DNA from: Caballeronia megalochromosomata
Lineage (GTDB): Bacteria; Pseudomonadota; Gammaproteobacteria; Burkholderiales; Burkholderiaceae
DNA: 58,966 bases
Assembly: GCA_001580565.1 (NCBI GenBank)
Contig: LRBF01000237.1
Location: 1-58,966, forward strand
Direction: 5' to 3'
The notes beneath the pieces were generated by a model that searched no databases, was not told the origin of the DNA, and saw only the letters and a list, made by a program, of their open reading frames with translations. Shown here in pieces: positions 17,881 through 26,165 of the stretch. Position 1 is the stretch's first letter, and each line of letters starts with the position of its first letter. Made by a program: the position numbers and the translations under genes.

Positions 17881-18981
17881 TCAGAACGTGGTCTGCAGCC
17901 CGAGCCGGCCGATGACCTGATGCGTAGTGCTCGACTGACCCGCGCCGTTGATCCAGGCGTTGTGCCCGCCTTCGACATCGCCGCCGGTCCATTGATAGAC
18001 GGCTTCGGCGTATAACGTCGTGCGCTTGGACAGGAGATACTGCGCGGCGCTCGTGACTTGCTGTGCCCTGTTATGGCTGAGCTGCGCGTTGCCCTTCATG
18101 TACTGATAGTTCGCGCCGAAACGGATATCCGGCATGAACGTGTACAGCCCGCCGACCTGAACCGCCTGCACGACGCCGCCCGTCAGCGTGTTGCGCGTGT
18201 TCGTATAGAGCGCGTTGAGATACACATCGCCGATCGTCTGACCAAGCCCGCCTCCGAAGTTGCGGATTCCGTCGTGACCGTCGTTGAGCGCTGAGTATCG
18301 GGTTTCGTTGTAGGCGGCCGCAATGCCGAAACTGCCGATCGCGTAGTTCATGCCGAAGCCGATCGTGTTATTCGCTGAAAACGAGCCGGGTGTATTGCCG
18401 AAGCCGTACAACGCGCCGAGCCTCAACCCCGCGAAGGTGGCCGATACGGCCTTGATCGAGTTCGACACGCGCGAAGTACCGCCGGTCTGATCGAAGTCGA
18501 ACGAGCCCGTTGGATTCTGGGGAATGCCGAGCGCCGCGAACGGCCCCTGACGCATGTTGTAAAGGCCGCCATAAGTGAAGGCTGCGTCCAGTTTTGCAGG
18601 CGGGAAGAAGAGGAAGTCCGCCATCAGGTTGTATTGCTGACCGAACGTAATGCGCCCGACGCCGTCCTTCGACAGACCGACGAGAGCCTGCCGGTTGAAG
18701 TCGGCGTTCGGTCCCGGGATACCTGCGCCGCTGTTCACCGAGAACTGCGACGCGAGTTCGAACACGGTCTGGTAGCCTCCGCCCAGGTCTTCGATGCCCC
18801 GGATGCCCCAGATGCTGGGCGTCCAGATCGAATCATCGGCTTTGAAGTTATGGCTGCCGTTTTCGTTGCTCACATAGCTCACGCCGACGTCGAGAAGACC
18901 GAACAGCGTTACGCTGCTTTGCGCCTGGGCGTGCGGCGTGAACGCGCAAGCAACGGCCAGCGCGCACAGTGTCTTTCTCAT
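17881..18981 (-). CDS. Gram-negative general porin (OmpC-like trimeric)
   Basis: A protein of 366 residues with a signal peptide (cleavage after AQA, residue 20). The mature start SSVTLFGLLDVGVSYVSN is typical of betaproteobacterial porins, and the protein ends in phenylalanine as required for outer-membrane insertion. Strong GGAGGAG site before the ATG. It sits between the flavin hydroxylase and the MFS genes of a ring-cleavage operon, suggesting a dedicated outer-membrane channel for the aromatic substrate. Confidence 0.93.
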   Translation of the reverse strand: MRKTLCALAVACAFTPHAQAQSSVTLFGLLDVGVSYVSNENGSHNFKADDSIWTPSIWGIRGIEDLGGGYQTVFELASQFSVNSGAGIPGPNADFNRQALVGLSKDGVGRITFGQQYNLMADFLFFPPAKLDAAFTYGGLYNMRQGPFAALGIPQNPTGSFDFDQTGGTSRVSNSIKAVSATFAGLRLGALYGFGNTPGSFSANNTIGFGMNYAIGSFGIAAAYNETRYSALNDGHDGIRNFGGGLGQTIGDVYLNALYTNTRNTLTGGVVQAVQVGGLYTFMPDIRFGANYQYMKGNAQLSHNRAQQVTSAAQYLLSKRTTLYAEAVYQWTGGDVEGGHNAWINGAGQSSTTHQVIGRLGLQTTF

Positions 18982-19011
18982 GTTCTCCTCCAGCTAGATT
19001 TTTATTTGGAT

Positions 19012-20628
19012 TCAGGAAAGAGCCGCTTCCATGTGTTCGTCGATCGAAAGCCGCGACACGAGATCGGTCAACAACGCCGGCAGTTGTTCGAGCGTCTTCA
19101 CTCCGCCGAAGATGTAGTAGTCGGGGCGCACGATGATCGCCTTGACGCCGTGCTCGTCGAAGAACTGATGGTACTTGCCGCTGACGTCGAACAGCACGCG
19201 ATCCTTGACGGCTTTCTCCGCGTCGGTCGTGATGCCGATCAGATGCCCGCCGATGGCAGCGAGCGCCGCCTTGTCCTGAGCGTCGAGATACCGGTTCGGG
19301 TGCGCATCGAGTGCGATGACGTGAAAGCCGTTGGGCACGGCGCCGTCGTAGCGGGATGCTTCGCCCAGGTTCTTCACCTGACCGTGAACGCTCAGCAAAC
19401 CGGCCACACTCTCGACGGCGAATGCGGGGTTCTTGCAGATCAGGCCATCGGTCAGACCGGGGAAGGGCGCGAGCGCGGGCACGTCGCCTGCGAGATACGC
19501 TGCGTCGCGTCGAGCGGCCTCGTCCTTGTCGGAGATGCAAACGACCTGACCCATCGCGATGGACGCATCGATCACCGCACGCACCTGCGGGCGACGCTCG
19601 GGCGTATAGCCTTCGAGCACACGGTCCGACGCAATGCCCTTGAGGATCAGGTCGAAGCGCCACGCGAGATTCCATGCGTCGCGGATGCCGGAGCACATGC
19701 CCTGGCCCATGAACGGCGGCATTTGATGCGCAGCGTCGCCGGCGAGCACCACGCGGCCGCTATGCCAGTTTCTCGCGATCAGCGAGCGGAACTTGTAGAC
19801 GGCATGGCGCACGAGCGTCGCGTTCTGCGGCGTGACCCAGGGCGACAACAGCTCCCACACCTTCTCAGGCTTCTGCAGGTCCTCGATCGATTCGTGCGGC
19901 AGACGCATGAACTCCCAGCGCCGGTAGCCGGGGCCGCCCGGCACCATCGTCGTCGGGCGCGCCGGGTTGCACCACTGGCCGATGTCGGGCACGTCGAGCT
20001 TCACGCCATCGTTGGGCTTCAGATCGATGACGAGCCAGTCTTCCTGAAAGCCGAGATCATCGAACTCGATGCCTTGCGACTTTCGAACGAAGCTGTTCGC
20101 GCCGTCCGCGCCGACGACATAGCGTGCGCGCACCGTCTGCGTCTCGCCGGTCGCATCCCAGCTCGCGCCGTTCATGACGCCGCGACGCAAGGTCAGTTCG
20201 CAGCAGTCGGTCAACTGCCGCAATTCGGTTGCTTCCCAGCCTTGTTGCACGGAGACATTCGGCAGCGACTTCGCCTTCCTGTCGAGCAGCGCTTCGAGCG
20301 AAGGCTGATTGAAGAGATAGCCCACCGGTCCGTCGCTGATCGATTCCGCCGACCAGTCGATCTCGACGAGCGTCTTCCAGTCCGCGTTGAACCACTGATA
20401 CTTGGCGGAGGGTTGCGAGATGCGCTCGACGTCCTCGCCGATATCCATCGCATGAAATATGCGGCGGATCTCGTGGTCGTGAAATACGGCGCGTGGAAGC
20501 GGATAGAGCGAAGGCCAGCGGTCGAATACCGCGACCTTATAACCGCGCTCGCCGAGCAATATCGAAAGCGATTGTCCGACCGGTCCGTATCCGACGATCG
20601 CTACGTCGAGGATGTTCTGATCTGTCAT
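19012..20628 (-). CDS. FAD-dependent aromatic hydroxylase, MhpA-like
   Basis: A 538-residue class A flavin monooxygenase. It has the FAD motif GYGPVG (13-18), the DG motif at 175-176 (VGADGANS) and the ribityl-binding GDAAH motif at 297-301 followed by PPFMGQGMCSG, plus a C-terminal thioredoxin-like extension as in MhpA/PHBH relatives. The family adds a hydroxyl group to a phenolic ring with NAD(P)H and O2, making a catechol- or quinol-type product for ring cleavage. The next gene upstream in the operon is a VOC dioxygenase. The exact substrate (3-hydroxyphenylpropionate or another phenol) is not determined. Confidence 0.88.
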   Translation of the reverse strand: MTDQNILDVAIVGYGPVGQSLSILLGERGYKVAVFDRWPSLYPLPRAVFHDHEIRRIFHAMDIGEDVERISQPSAKYQWFNADWKTLVEIDWSAESISDGPVGYLFNQPSLEALLDRKAKSLPNVSVQQGWEATELRQLTDCCELTLRRGVMNGASWDATGETQTVRARYVVGADGANSFVRKSQGIEFDDLGFQEDWLVIDLKPNDGVKLDVPDIGQWCNPARPTTMVPGGPGYRRWEFMRLPHESIEDLQKPEKVWELLSPWVTPQNATLVRHAVYKFRSLIARNWHSGRVVLAGDAAHQMPPFMGQGMCSGIRDAWNLAWRFDLILKGIASDRVLEGYTPERRPQVRAVIDASIAMGQVVCISDKDEAARRDAAYLAGDVPALAPFPGLTDGLICKNPAFAVESVAGLLSVHGQVKNLGEASRYDGAVPNGFHVIALDAHPNRYLDAQDKAALAAIGGHLIGITTDAEKAVKDRVLFDVSGKYHQFFDEHGVKAIIVRPDYYIFGGVKTLEQLPALLTDLVSRLSIDEHMEAALS

Positions 20629-20717
20629 TTCGGTTCACCTGCTGAAAAAAGAGCGAGTTGTGCCCTGGCACCGGATGGGCCGGCAGCCATCGAATCAATC
20701 AAAGGGATTTGAAGCGG

Positions 20718-21656
20718 TCAGTCTTCGAAAACGACGCCGGCTTCGGTGTTGTGAATGAAGTCGTCCGGGACCGGCGGGCCCCACAGGTACAGCGAGTCTT
20801 CCGGCGCGAAGTCGCCAGCGGGCCACGCTTGTCCTGCGGACACGAAATCGATATCGGCCGAGTACTCGCAGAACGAGCCCCACGGATCCTGCACGTAGTG
20901 GAAATAGTTCGAGCCCAGTACGTGTCTGCCGGTGCCCCAGCCCTTCGTGAAGCCGGCGGCGGCCATCTGCGATGCGCCCTGTCCGACGAGGTTCACGTTA
21001 TCGACGTCCCACGCCGAGTGGTGCCAGCCGCGTGCGCTGCTCTTGGCGAACGCGACCAGATGATGGTCGCTGCCGTGCGGCGCGTGCGTGAATGCGATGA
21101 TGTCGAGCGACTTGTCCGACAGACGCAGACCGAGCGCCCTGCCATAGAAATCCAGCGCGCCGAGGACGTCAGGCGAAAACAGCAGCACGTGAGAAAGCCG
21201 TCCCGGGCGCACGGTCTTCGCTTCCGAGCGGATGTGCGCGCCGCGCTCGTCCGCATGGCTCGATGCGACGACGCACGGTTGCTTGCCGGATGGCGTCGTC
21301 TTCGGGCCGATCTTTACCTGGATCAGGTTGCCGTCCGGATCGCGGAACCAGAAGCCTTGATCCGCTGATGCGACCGGGTTCGCGCCTGCCGCCCGAACCT
21401 GTGCGCGAATCGCCGCGAAATCCGCTTCGAAGCAGTTGAAACTTAGATACGCCAGCGACTTTTTCGACGCTGGGAGAATACGCGCCCAACGATGCCCATC
21501 GGCTGCGCGCAACTCGAGTTCTTCGGCTGTCGCTGTCACATCGAGACCGAACGCGCTGAAGAAGCGCGCAGCATCGGCGAGTGAAGGAACGTTGAGCGCA
21601 AAGTGATCGATCGAGTGAACACTCGCGCTTGCAGCGGCTATTGCTGTGCCGTTCAT
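20718..21656 (-). CDS. VOC-family extradiol ring-cleavage dioxygenase
   Basis: A 312-residue protein with two vicinal-oxygen-chelate domains (about 12-118 and 150-285). The C-terminal domain retains a plausible iron triad: His156 (GRLSHVLLF), His212/213 (GWHHSAWDVDN) and Glu264 (FCEYSADID). This fits type I extradiol dioxygenases that open catechols at the meta position. A GGAG site lies upstream of ATG 21656. Flanked by an MhpA-like hydroxylase and an FAH-family hydrolase, it supplies the middle step of the pathway. Confidence 0.85.
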   Translation of the reverse strand: MNGTAIAAASASVHSIDHFALNVPSLADAARFFSAFGLDVTATAEELELRAADGHRWARILPASKKSLAYLSFNCFEADFAAIRAQVRAAGANPVASADQGFWFRDPDGNLIQVKIGPKTTPSGKQPCVVASSHADERGAHIRSEAKTVRPGRLSHVLLFSPDVLGALDFYGRALGLRLSDKSLDIIAFTHAPHGSDHHLVAFAKSSARGWHHSAWDVDNVNLVGQGASQMAAAGFTKGWGTGRHVLGSNYFHYVQDPWGSFCEYSADIDFVSAGQAWPAGDFAPEDSLYLWGPPVPDDFIHNTEAGVVFED

Positions 21657-21716
21657 GACCGTTTGTCTCCAGAGTTCGATGCGCGCCGGCTCTGCGACCG
21701 GCTTCGCGAATGGGAA

Positions 21717-22565
21717 TCAGCGCGCCGCTTCGTCGGCGATCACATTGCGCAGCGTGCCGATCTTTTCGACCGACACTTCGCAAACGTCGCCCGCTTTCAT
21801 CAAGAGCCGGGGCGTACGCGCCCAGCCGATGCCTGACGGCGTGCCGGACACGATCACGTCACCCGCTTCGAGCGTGATGGCTTCGCTGATCACGCTGATC
21901 AGTGTCGCGACATCGAAGACCATGTCGTCGGTACTGGCCGACTGAACCACCTGACCGTTCACACGCGTTTCCAGCAGCAGACCTTTCGCGCCCGCGGGCA
22001 ATTCGTCTGCGGTCACGAGATCGGGACCGAACGCGCCCGTGCCATCGAAATTCTTCCCGACGGTCCATTGGGGTGTCTTGAACTGATACTCGCGCACCGA
22101 GCCGTCGTTGAAGAGCGCATAGCCTGCGACGTGCGAGAGCGCGTCGTCCTTCGAAATATGGCGGCCGCCTTTGCCCAGCACCACCGCGACCTCGCCTTCG
22201 TAGTCGAGGCCTTCGGAGTCGGCGACGCCCGGGCGGATCATCGGCTGCTCGTGTGCGACGAGACTCGTATTGACGCGCAGGAACAGGGTCGGGTAGTCGG
22301 GCTGTTCGTACTTGCTTTCCTTGGTATGGTCGGCATAGTTCAGGCCGACGCAGACGATCTTGGGCGGCTTTTGCAGCGGCGGAAGGTACTTCAGGCCGGC
22401 GGCGGGCACCTTGTCTTCCGTCGCGTGAGCCTTCGCATATTCATCGAGACGGACGCCGCGCGCGAGGAGCGACTCCAGCGACTCGTCGCCGATGACGCGC
22501 ACGTAGTCTCCATCCCGAACGCCGAGGGTGGTCTTGCCATTCTTTTCGAAACTGACGAACCGCAT
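21717..22565 (-). CDS. Fumarylacetoacetate hydrolase family protein
   Basis: A protein of 282 residues with the FAH fold. The metal-binding acidic cluster is visible around LDYEGEVAVVLGK, and the C-terminal GDVIVSGTPSGIGW is diagnostic. Members hydrolyse C-C bonds of acylpyruvates or hydrate/decarboxylate meta-cleavage products. As first gene of the aromatic operon (AGGAGG six bases upstream of ATG 22565) it probably processes the dioxygenase product directly; no separate hydratase or aldolase is present in the operon. Confidence 0.9.
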   Translation of the reverse strand: MRFVSFEKNGKTTLGVRDGDYVRVIGDESLESLLARGVRLDEYAKAHATEDKVPAAGLKYLPPLQKPPKIVCVGLNYADHTKESKYEQPDYPTLFLRVNTSLVAHEQPMIRPGVADSEGLDYEGEVAVVLGKGGRHISKDDALSHVAGYALFNDGSVREYQFKTPQWTVGKNFDGTGAFGPDLVTADELPAGAKGLLLETRVNGQVVQSASTDDMVFDVATLISVISEAITLEAGDVIVSGTPSGIGWARTPRLLMKAGDVCEVSVEKIGTLRNVIADEAAR

Positions 22566-22618
22566 ATCTGCCTCCTGTGACTCCGAGCGAAAGACGACTC
22601 GAAGGTTGCTGATGTCGT

Positions 22619-22669
22619 ATTGACGAATTTGTCATTTCCAATTCTATGCGAATTGACAATTCCGTCAAT
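22619..22669. promoter_or_regulatory. Two matching operators and the operon promoter in the TetR/FAH divergent region
   Basis: ATTGAC-N6-GTCATT (22619-22636) and ATTGAC-N6-GTCAAT (22652-22669) are nearly identical inverted repeats whose centres are 33 bp apart, about three helical turns. On the minus strand TTGACG (22668-22663), a 16-bp spacer and TAGAAT (22646-22641) form a good sigma70 promoter for the aromatic operon. One operator covers the -35 box and the other lies just downstream of the -10. This is the arrangement expected for repression by the divergent TetR protein. Confidence 0.8.
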
Positions 22670-22740
22670 ACGAACGTGCCTAGGACAAACCCGCAGACCG
22701 CGTGCGCTGCTAAAATCAAGCCAGATCAACGGGATAGGCA

Positions 22741-23463
22741 ATGGACGCGACAGAATCGATCGAAAATCATCGAACCCGTGTGGGTGCGCTCAAGCGGGAG
22801 AAGACGCGTATTCGCCTGATCGAAAGCGCGCTGGGCGTTTTCGCGGACAAGGGGGCGGACGCTCCGACGATTGACGATTTCATCGCAGCGGCGGGCGTCG
22901 CCCGGGGGACGTTCTACAACTACTTCCGCACGACTGCGGAACTGCTGTCGGCGGTGGCGGGCGAGAGCAGCGATGAAGTCCTCGCTGTCATCGATCCGCT
23001 CGTGCGTGCGATCGACGATCCGGCGCAGCGGGTGGTGGTGGGATCGCGGCTCTATATGAGCATGGCGGTGCGTTATCCGCTGTGGGGCGCGTTCATCACG
23101 CGGGTGGGCACGAAACGGGGCTCGCGAGGCCGCCTGCTCGACGAGTACCTCACGCGCGATCTGCAGCACGCCCTGGATGCGGGGCGATTCGACGTCGCGG
23201 ATGTGGTCGTCGCACGCGATATCGCGCTGGGTTCGATCATGTACGGCATCGAGACGCTTTTATCCGGCGATGCGCCTGCCGATTACGCCGAGCAGTCCAT
23301 GTACGCGCTCATGCGCGCCTTTGGCATCGGAGCGAAGGAAGCCCGCAAGCTTGCGTTTGCGCCGATCGCCGATCCGCCGGCGCCACGCGGCGCCATCTTC
23401 GAACGAGTCGATGTGCCGGCGGACCAAGGCGATACCGGCTTCCAAACACAGCAAAAGCGCTGA
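22741..23463 (+). CDS. TetR-family regulator of the aromatic operon
   Basis: A protein of 240 residues with an N-terminal TetR helix-turn-helix (about 22-68: TIDDFIAAAGVARGTFYNYF) and a helical ligand-binding part. It is divergent from the FAH-VOC-FMO-porin-MFS operon with a 175-bp gap containing two operator copies, so it is very likely a local repressor released by the aromatic substrate or an intermediate, and possibly autoregulated. The weak ribosome site before ATG 22741 is consistent with low expression. Confidence 0.9.
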   Translation: MDATESIENHRTRVGALKREKTRIRLIESALGVFADKGADAPTIDDFIAAAGVARGTFYNYFRTTAELLSAVAGESSDEVLAVIDPLVRAIDDPAQRVVVGSRLYMSMAVRYPLWGAFITRVGTKRGSRGRLLDEYLTRDLQHALDAGRFDVADVVVARDIALGSIMYGIETLLSGDAPADYAEQSMYALMRAFGIGAKEARKLAFAPIADPPAPRGAIFERVDVPADQGDTGFQTQQKR

Positions 23464-23577
23464 AGCCATCACGATCGGCGACTTCGGGCAATCCATCGCG
23501 AAATCGGGACAGCCGGTAGAATCGGGTACGGCTGTCTGGTCAAGTGACAGGAAGGACGAACCTATCAGGAGAGCTTC

Positions 23578-25023
23578 ATGGCAATTGCAGGTTATACGGA
23601 CACGCGTCTGTTCATCGACGGCGAATGGTGCGACGCCAGATCAGGCGAAACGATCAACGTCGTGAGCCCGGCGACGGGCGAGACGATCGGCACCGTTGCG
23701 AAGTCCGGCGTGGCGGATCTGGAGCGCGCGGTGGCGGCATCGCGTCAGGGCTTCGCCACCTGGCGCAGGATGACCGCGCTCGAACGTGCGCAACTCATGC
23801 GCAAGGCAGCGGGTCTGATCCGCGAGCGCGCCGACAACATCGCGCGGCTCATGACGCAGGAGCAGGGCAAGCCGCTCGCCGAAGCGCGCGTCGAGGTGAA
23901 CTCGGCGGCGGACATCATCGAATGGTTCGCGGATGAAGGGCGCCGCGTGTATGGCCGCATCGTGCCGCCGCGCAATATCCACGCGCAGCAGACGGTCGTG
24001 AAGGAGCCGGTCGGGCCGGTCGCCGCGTTCACGCCGTGGAATTTCCCCGTGAATCAGGTCGTGCGCAAGCTGTGCGCGTCGCTCGCCACGGGGTGCTCGT
24101 TCATCGTGAAGGCGCCGGAAGAAACGCCGGCATCGCCCGCTGAACTCATCCGCGCATTCGCCGATGCCGGCGTGCCGAAGGGCGTCGTGCAACTCGTGTT
24201 CGGCGATCCGCCGCAGATTTCGGAATTCCTGATCGCGCATCCGGACATTCGCAAGGTGACGTTCACCGGATCGACGGCGGTCGGCAAGCAGCTCGCGGGC
24301 CTCGCCGGTCAGCACATGAAGCGTGCGACGATGGAGCTCGGCGGCCACGCGCCGGTGATCGTCGCGGAAGACGCGGATGTCGAACTCGCGGTGAAGGCGT
24401 CGGGCGCGGCGAAGTTCCGCAATGCCGGTCAGGTCTGCATTTCGCCGACGCGCTTTCTAGTGCATAACAGCCTGAAGCAGGCATTCATCGCGGCGCTCGT
24501 GAAACACGCGGAAAGCCTGAAGGTCGGCGACGGCCTCGCGGACGGCACCACGCTCGGGCCGCTCGCCAACGCGCGTCGCATCAGCGCGATGAACAGCGTC
24601 ATCGAGAATGCGCGCAAGACGGGCGCGACGATTGCGACAGGCGGCGAGCGCATCGGCACGGCGGGCAATTTCTTCGCGCCGACGGTCATCACGGATGTAT
24701 CGCTCGAAGCGGACGTGTTCAACGCGGAGCCGTTCGGCCCGGTTGCGGCGGTGCGCGGTTTCGATTTGCTCGAAGAAGCGATCACGGAAGCGAACCGTCT
24801 GCCCTACGGCCTTGCGGGTTATGCGTTTACGCGCTCGTTCAAGAACGTGCATCTGCTGACCAATCAGCTCGAAGTCGGCATGTTGTGGATCAACCAGCCT
24901 GCAACGCCGTGGCCGGAGATGCCGTTCGGCGGCGTGAAGGACTCGGGTTACGGCTCGGAAGGCGGCCCGGAAGCGCTCGATCCGTATCTGGTCACGAAGT
25001 CGGTCACCGTCATGGCGGTCTGA
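23578..25023 (+). CDS. NAD(P)-dependent aldehyde dehydrogenase, succinate-semialdehyde dehydrogenase type
   Basis: A 481-residue aldehyde dehydrogenase with catalytic Cys287 (GQVCISPTRF) and general base Glu253 (MELGGHAP). The sequence around both is typical of the GabD/aldehyde dehydrogenase branch acting on short semialdehydes, including alpha-ketoglutarate semialdehyde. AGGAG precedes ATG 23578. It lies 114 bp after the TetR gene on the same strand and could be co-transcribed with it; whether it serves the aromatic pathway is open. Transcription likely ends at the hairpin at 25046-25086. Confidence 0.88.
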   Translation: MAIAGYTDTRLFIDGEWCDARSGETINVVSPATGETIGTVAKSGVADLERAVAASRQGFATWRRMTALERAQLMRKAAGLIRERADNIARLMTQEQGKPLAEARVEVNSAADIIEWFADEGRRVYGRIVPPRNIHAQQTVVKEPVGPVAAFTPWNFPVNQVVRKLCASLATGCSFIVKAPEETPASPAELIRAFADAGVPKGVVQLVFGDPPQISEFLIAHPDIRKVTFTGSTAVGKQLAGLAGQHMKRATMELGGHAPVIVAEDADVELAVKASGAAKFRNAGQVCISPTRFLVHNSLKQAFIAALVKHAESLKVGDGLADGTTLGPLANARRISAMNSVIENARKTGATIATGGERIGTAGNFFAPTVITDVSLEADVFNAEPFGPVAAVRGFDLLEEAITEANRLPYGLAGYAFTRSFKNVHLLTNQLEVGMLWINQPATPWPEMPFGGVKDSGYGSEGGPEALDPYLVTKSVTVMAV

Positions 25024-25045
25024 CACGGCGTTGTTCGTGCAGTGC

Positions 25046-25086
25046 GGAAGGGACGCGGTCAATGCATCGTCGACCGCGTCCCTTCC
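25046..25086. terminator. Long hairpin between convergent genes
   Basis: A perfect 15-bp inverted repeat (GGAAGGGACGCGGTC and its complement) with an 11-base loop, located between convergent genes ending at 25023 (+) and 25115 (-). No strong T-run follows on either side, so termination efficiency is uncertain, but position and stability fit a bidirectional terminator. Confidence 0.75.
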
Positions 25087-25114
25087 AGTTAGCAACCACG
25101 CAGGTGTACGGCGC

Positions 25115-26023
25115 CTAACTGCCCGGATCGAGCAGGTTGGACGAGAAGTCGCACGATTTCGCCGCCAGCCGCGCGACGGCAGCACTCAGCGAATGCGACT
25201 GTTCCGCCCGATGCATCGCGACGTATCTCACCGGCGGCAGCGCGGGCCGCGTCGGTAATACGACGAGAGCGCGTCGCTCGAGCATGCGCGCGAGGCATGC
25301 CTTGGGCAAGTAGCTGACGCCGAGCCCGGAAAGCGTCAGCCCGATCTGCGCGATCAGGCTGTTGCTCGCAAGCACTTTCTGCAGGGCCACGCCCTGTTCT
25401 TCCAGAAACCGGCTGTACACATAGCCTGTTCCCGACAGCCCGCCCTGCAAAATGAGCGGAAACTTCGCGATCTCCGTCAGCGGAATGGCACGCTTGCCCG
25501 GCGCGAGGCTCGCCGCGCACATCCACGCATTCTCGACCTGACCGACAGGCGTCGCCGCGAACGCCTCGATCTCGTGCGTCTGCGGCACGATGATGACGTC
25601 CACCGTCGACGCGGCCAGCCGTTCTCGCAATGTCGCGTTGAGATCGACTTCCGCTTCGACCTTGACCTTCGGATACTCGGCCTGAATCGCCGCGATGAGA
25701 CGCGGCAGCCACGTCAGCGCCGTGAGCTCGGTGACGCCGATGCGAATCTGCCGCACGAGCGATTCCTTCGAACTCATGCGCTCGACGATCTGGTCGCGTC
25801 GTTCGAGCAATTCCTTCGCGTGCTCGAAGAATTCCGTCCCTTTCTCCGTGAGACGCGCGCTGCGATTCGCGCGGTCGAAAACCGCGATGTCGAAAGCACG
25901 CTCCAGTTCCTGCACGCGTTTGGATACGGCCGACTGTGTCGTGTTCAGCCGTGTCGCGGCGGCTTCGAACGAGCCTAGCTGAACGATCCAGTACAGCGCT
26001 TCCATCTGTTTGAAAGTCAGCAT
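25115..26023 (-). CDS. LysR-family regulator of the adjacent dicarboxylate transporter
   Basis: A protein of 302 residues. The N-terminal winged helix-turn-helix (about 2-60: AATRLNTTQSAVSKRVQELE) is followed by the two-lobed LysR effector domain. It is divergent from the DctA-like transporter gene, with a 142-bp gap that contains a perfect LysR-type recognition palindrome 15 bp upstream of this ATG. It should therefore activate dctA-like transcription and repress itself. The coinducer may be the substrate of the transporter or of the aminotransferase. Confidence 0.92.
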   Translation of the reverse strand: MLTFKQMEALYWIVQLGSFEAAATRLNTTQSAVSKRVQELERAFDIAVFDRANRSARLTEKGTEFFEHAKELLERRDQIVERMSSKESLVRQIRIGVTELTALTWLPRLIAAIQAEYPKVKVEAEVDLNATLRERLAASTVDVIIVPQTHEIEAFAATPVGQVENAWMCAASLAPGKRAIPLTEIAKFPLILQGGLSGTGYVYSRFLEEQGVALQKVLASNSLIAQIGLTLSGLGVSYLPKACLARMLERRALVVLPTRPALPPVRYVAMHRAEQSHSLSAAVARLAAKSCDFSSNLLDPGS

Positions 26024-26037
26024 GAGCCTCAGGTTTC

Positions 26038-26077
26038 ATCGCTTAAAGCGATAGTTTCTCATAGAAAAAAATCGCTT
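26038..26077. promoter_or_regulatory. LysR recognition palindrome and activation half-site
   Basis: ATCGCTT-A-AAGCGAT (26038-26052) is a perfect 7+7 palindrome with the T-N11-A core of LysR binding sites. The half-site ATCGCTT recurs at 26071-26077. A TTGACT at 26090-26095 may be the -35 element of the transporter promoter. The layout fits the usual recognition site/activation site pair. Confidence 0.75.
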
Positions 26078-26165
26078 TTTTTGCTCTTTTTGACTGGTTA
26101 CTTTTGCCGTACTCGCTCACAGGAAGCGGCCCATCCACATCAACTGATCAGTGTCCGGAGAACGC

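Noticed and set aside
16146..17915. 589-codon plus-strand frame over the MFS gene
   Set aside because: Composition is His/Arg/Asp-rich and motif-free, and it overlaps both the binding-protein end and the MFS gene.
18634..20712. 692-codon plus-strand frame opposite porin and hydroxylase
   Set aside because: It spans two real genes on the other strand, including their intergenic gap and signal peptide, with no recognisable domain.
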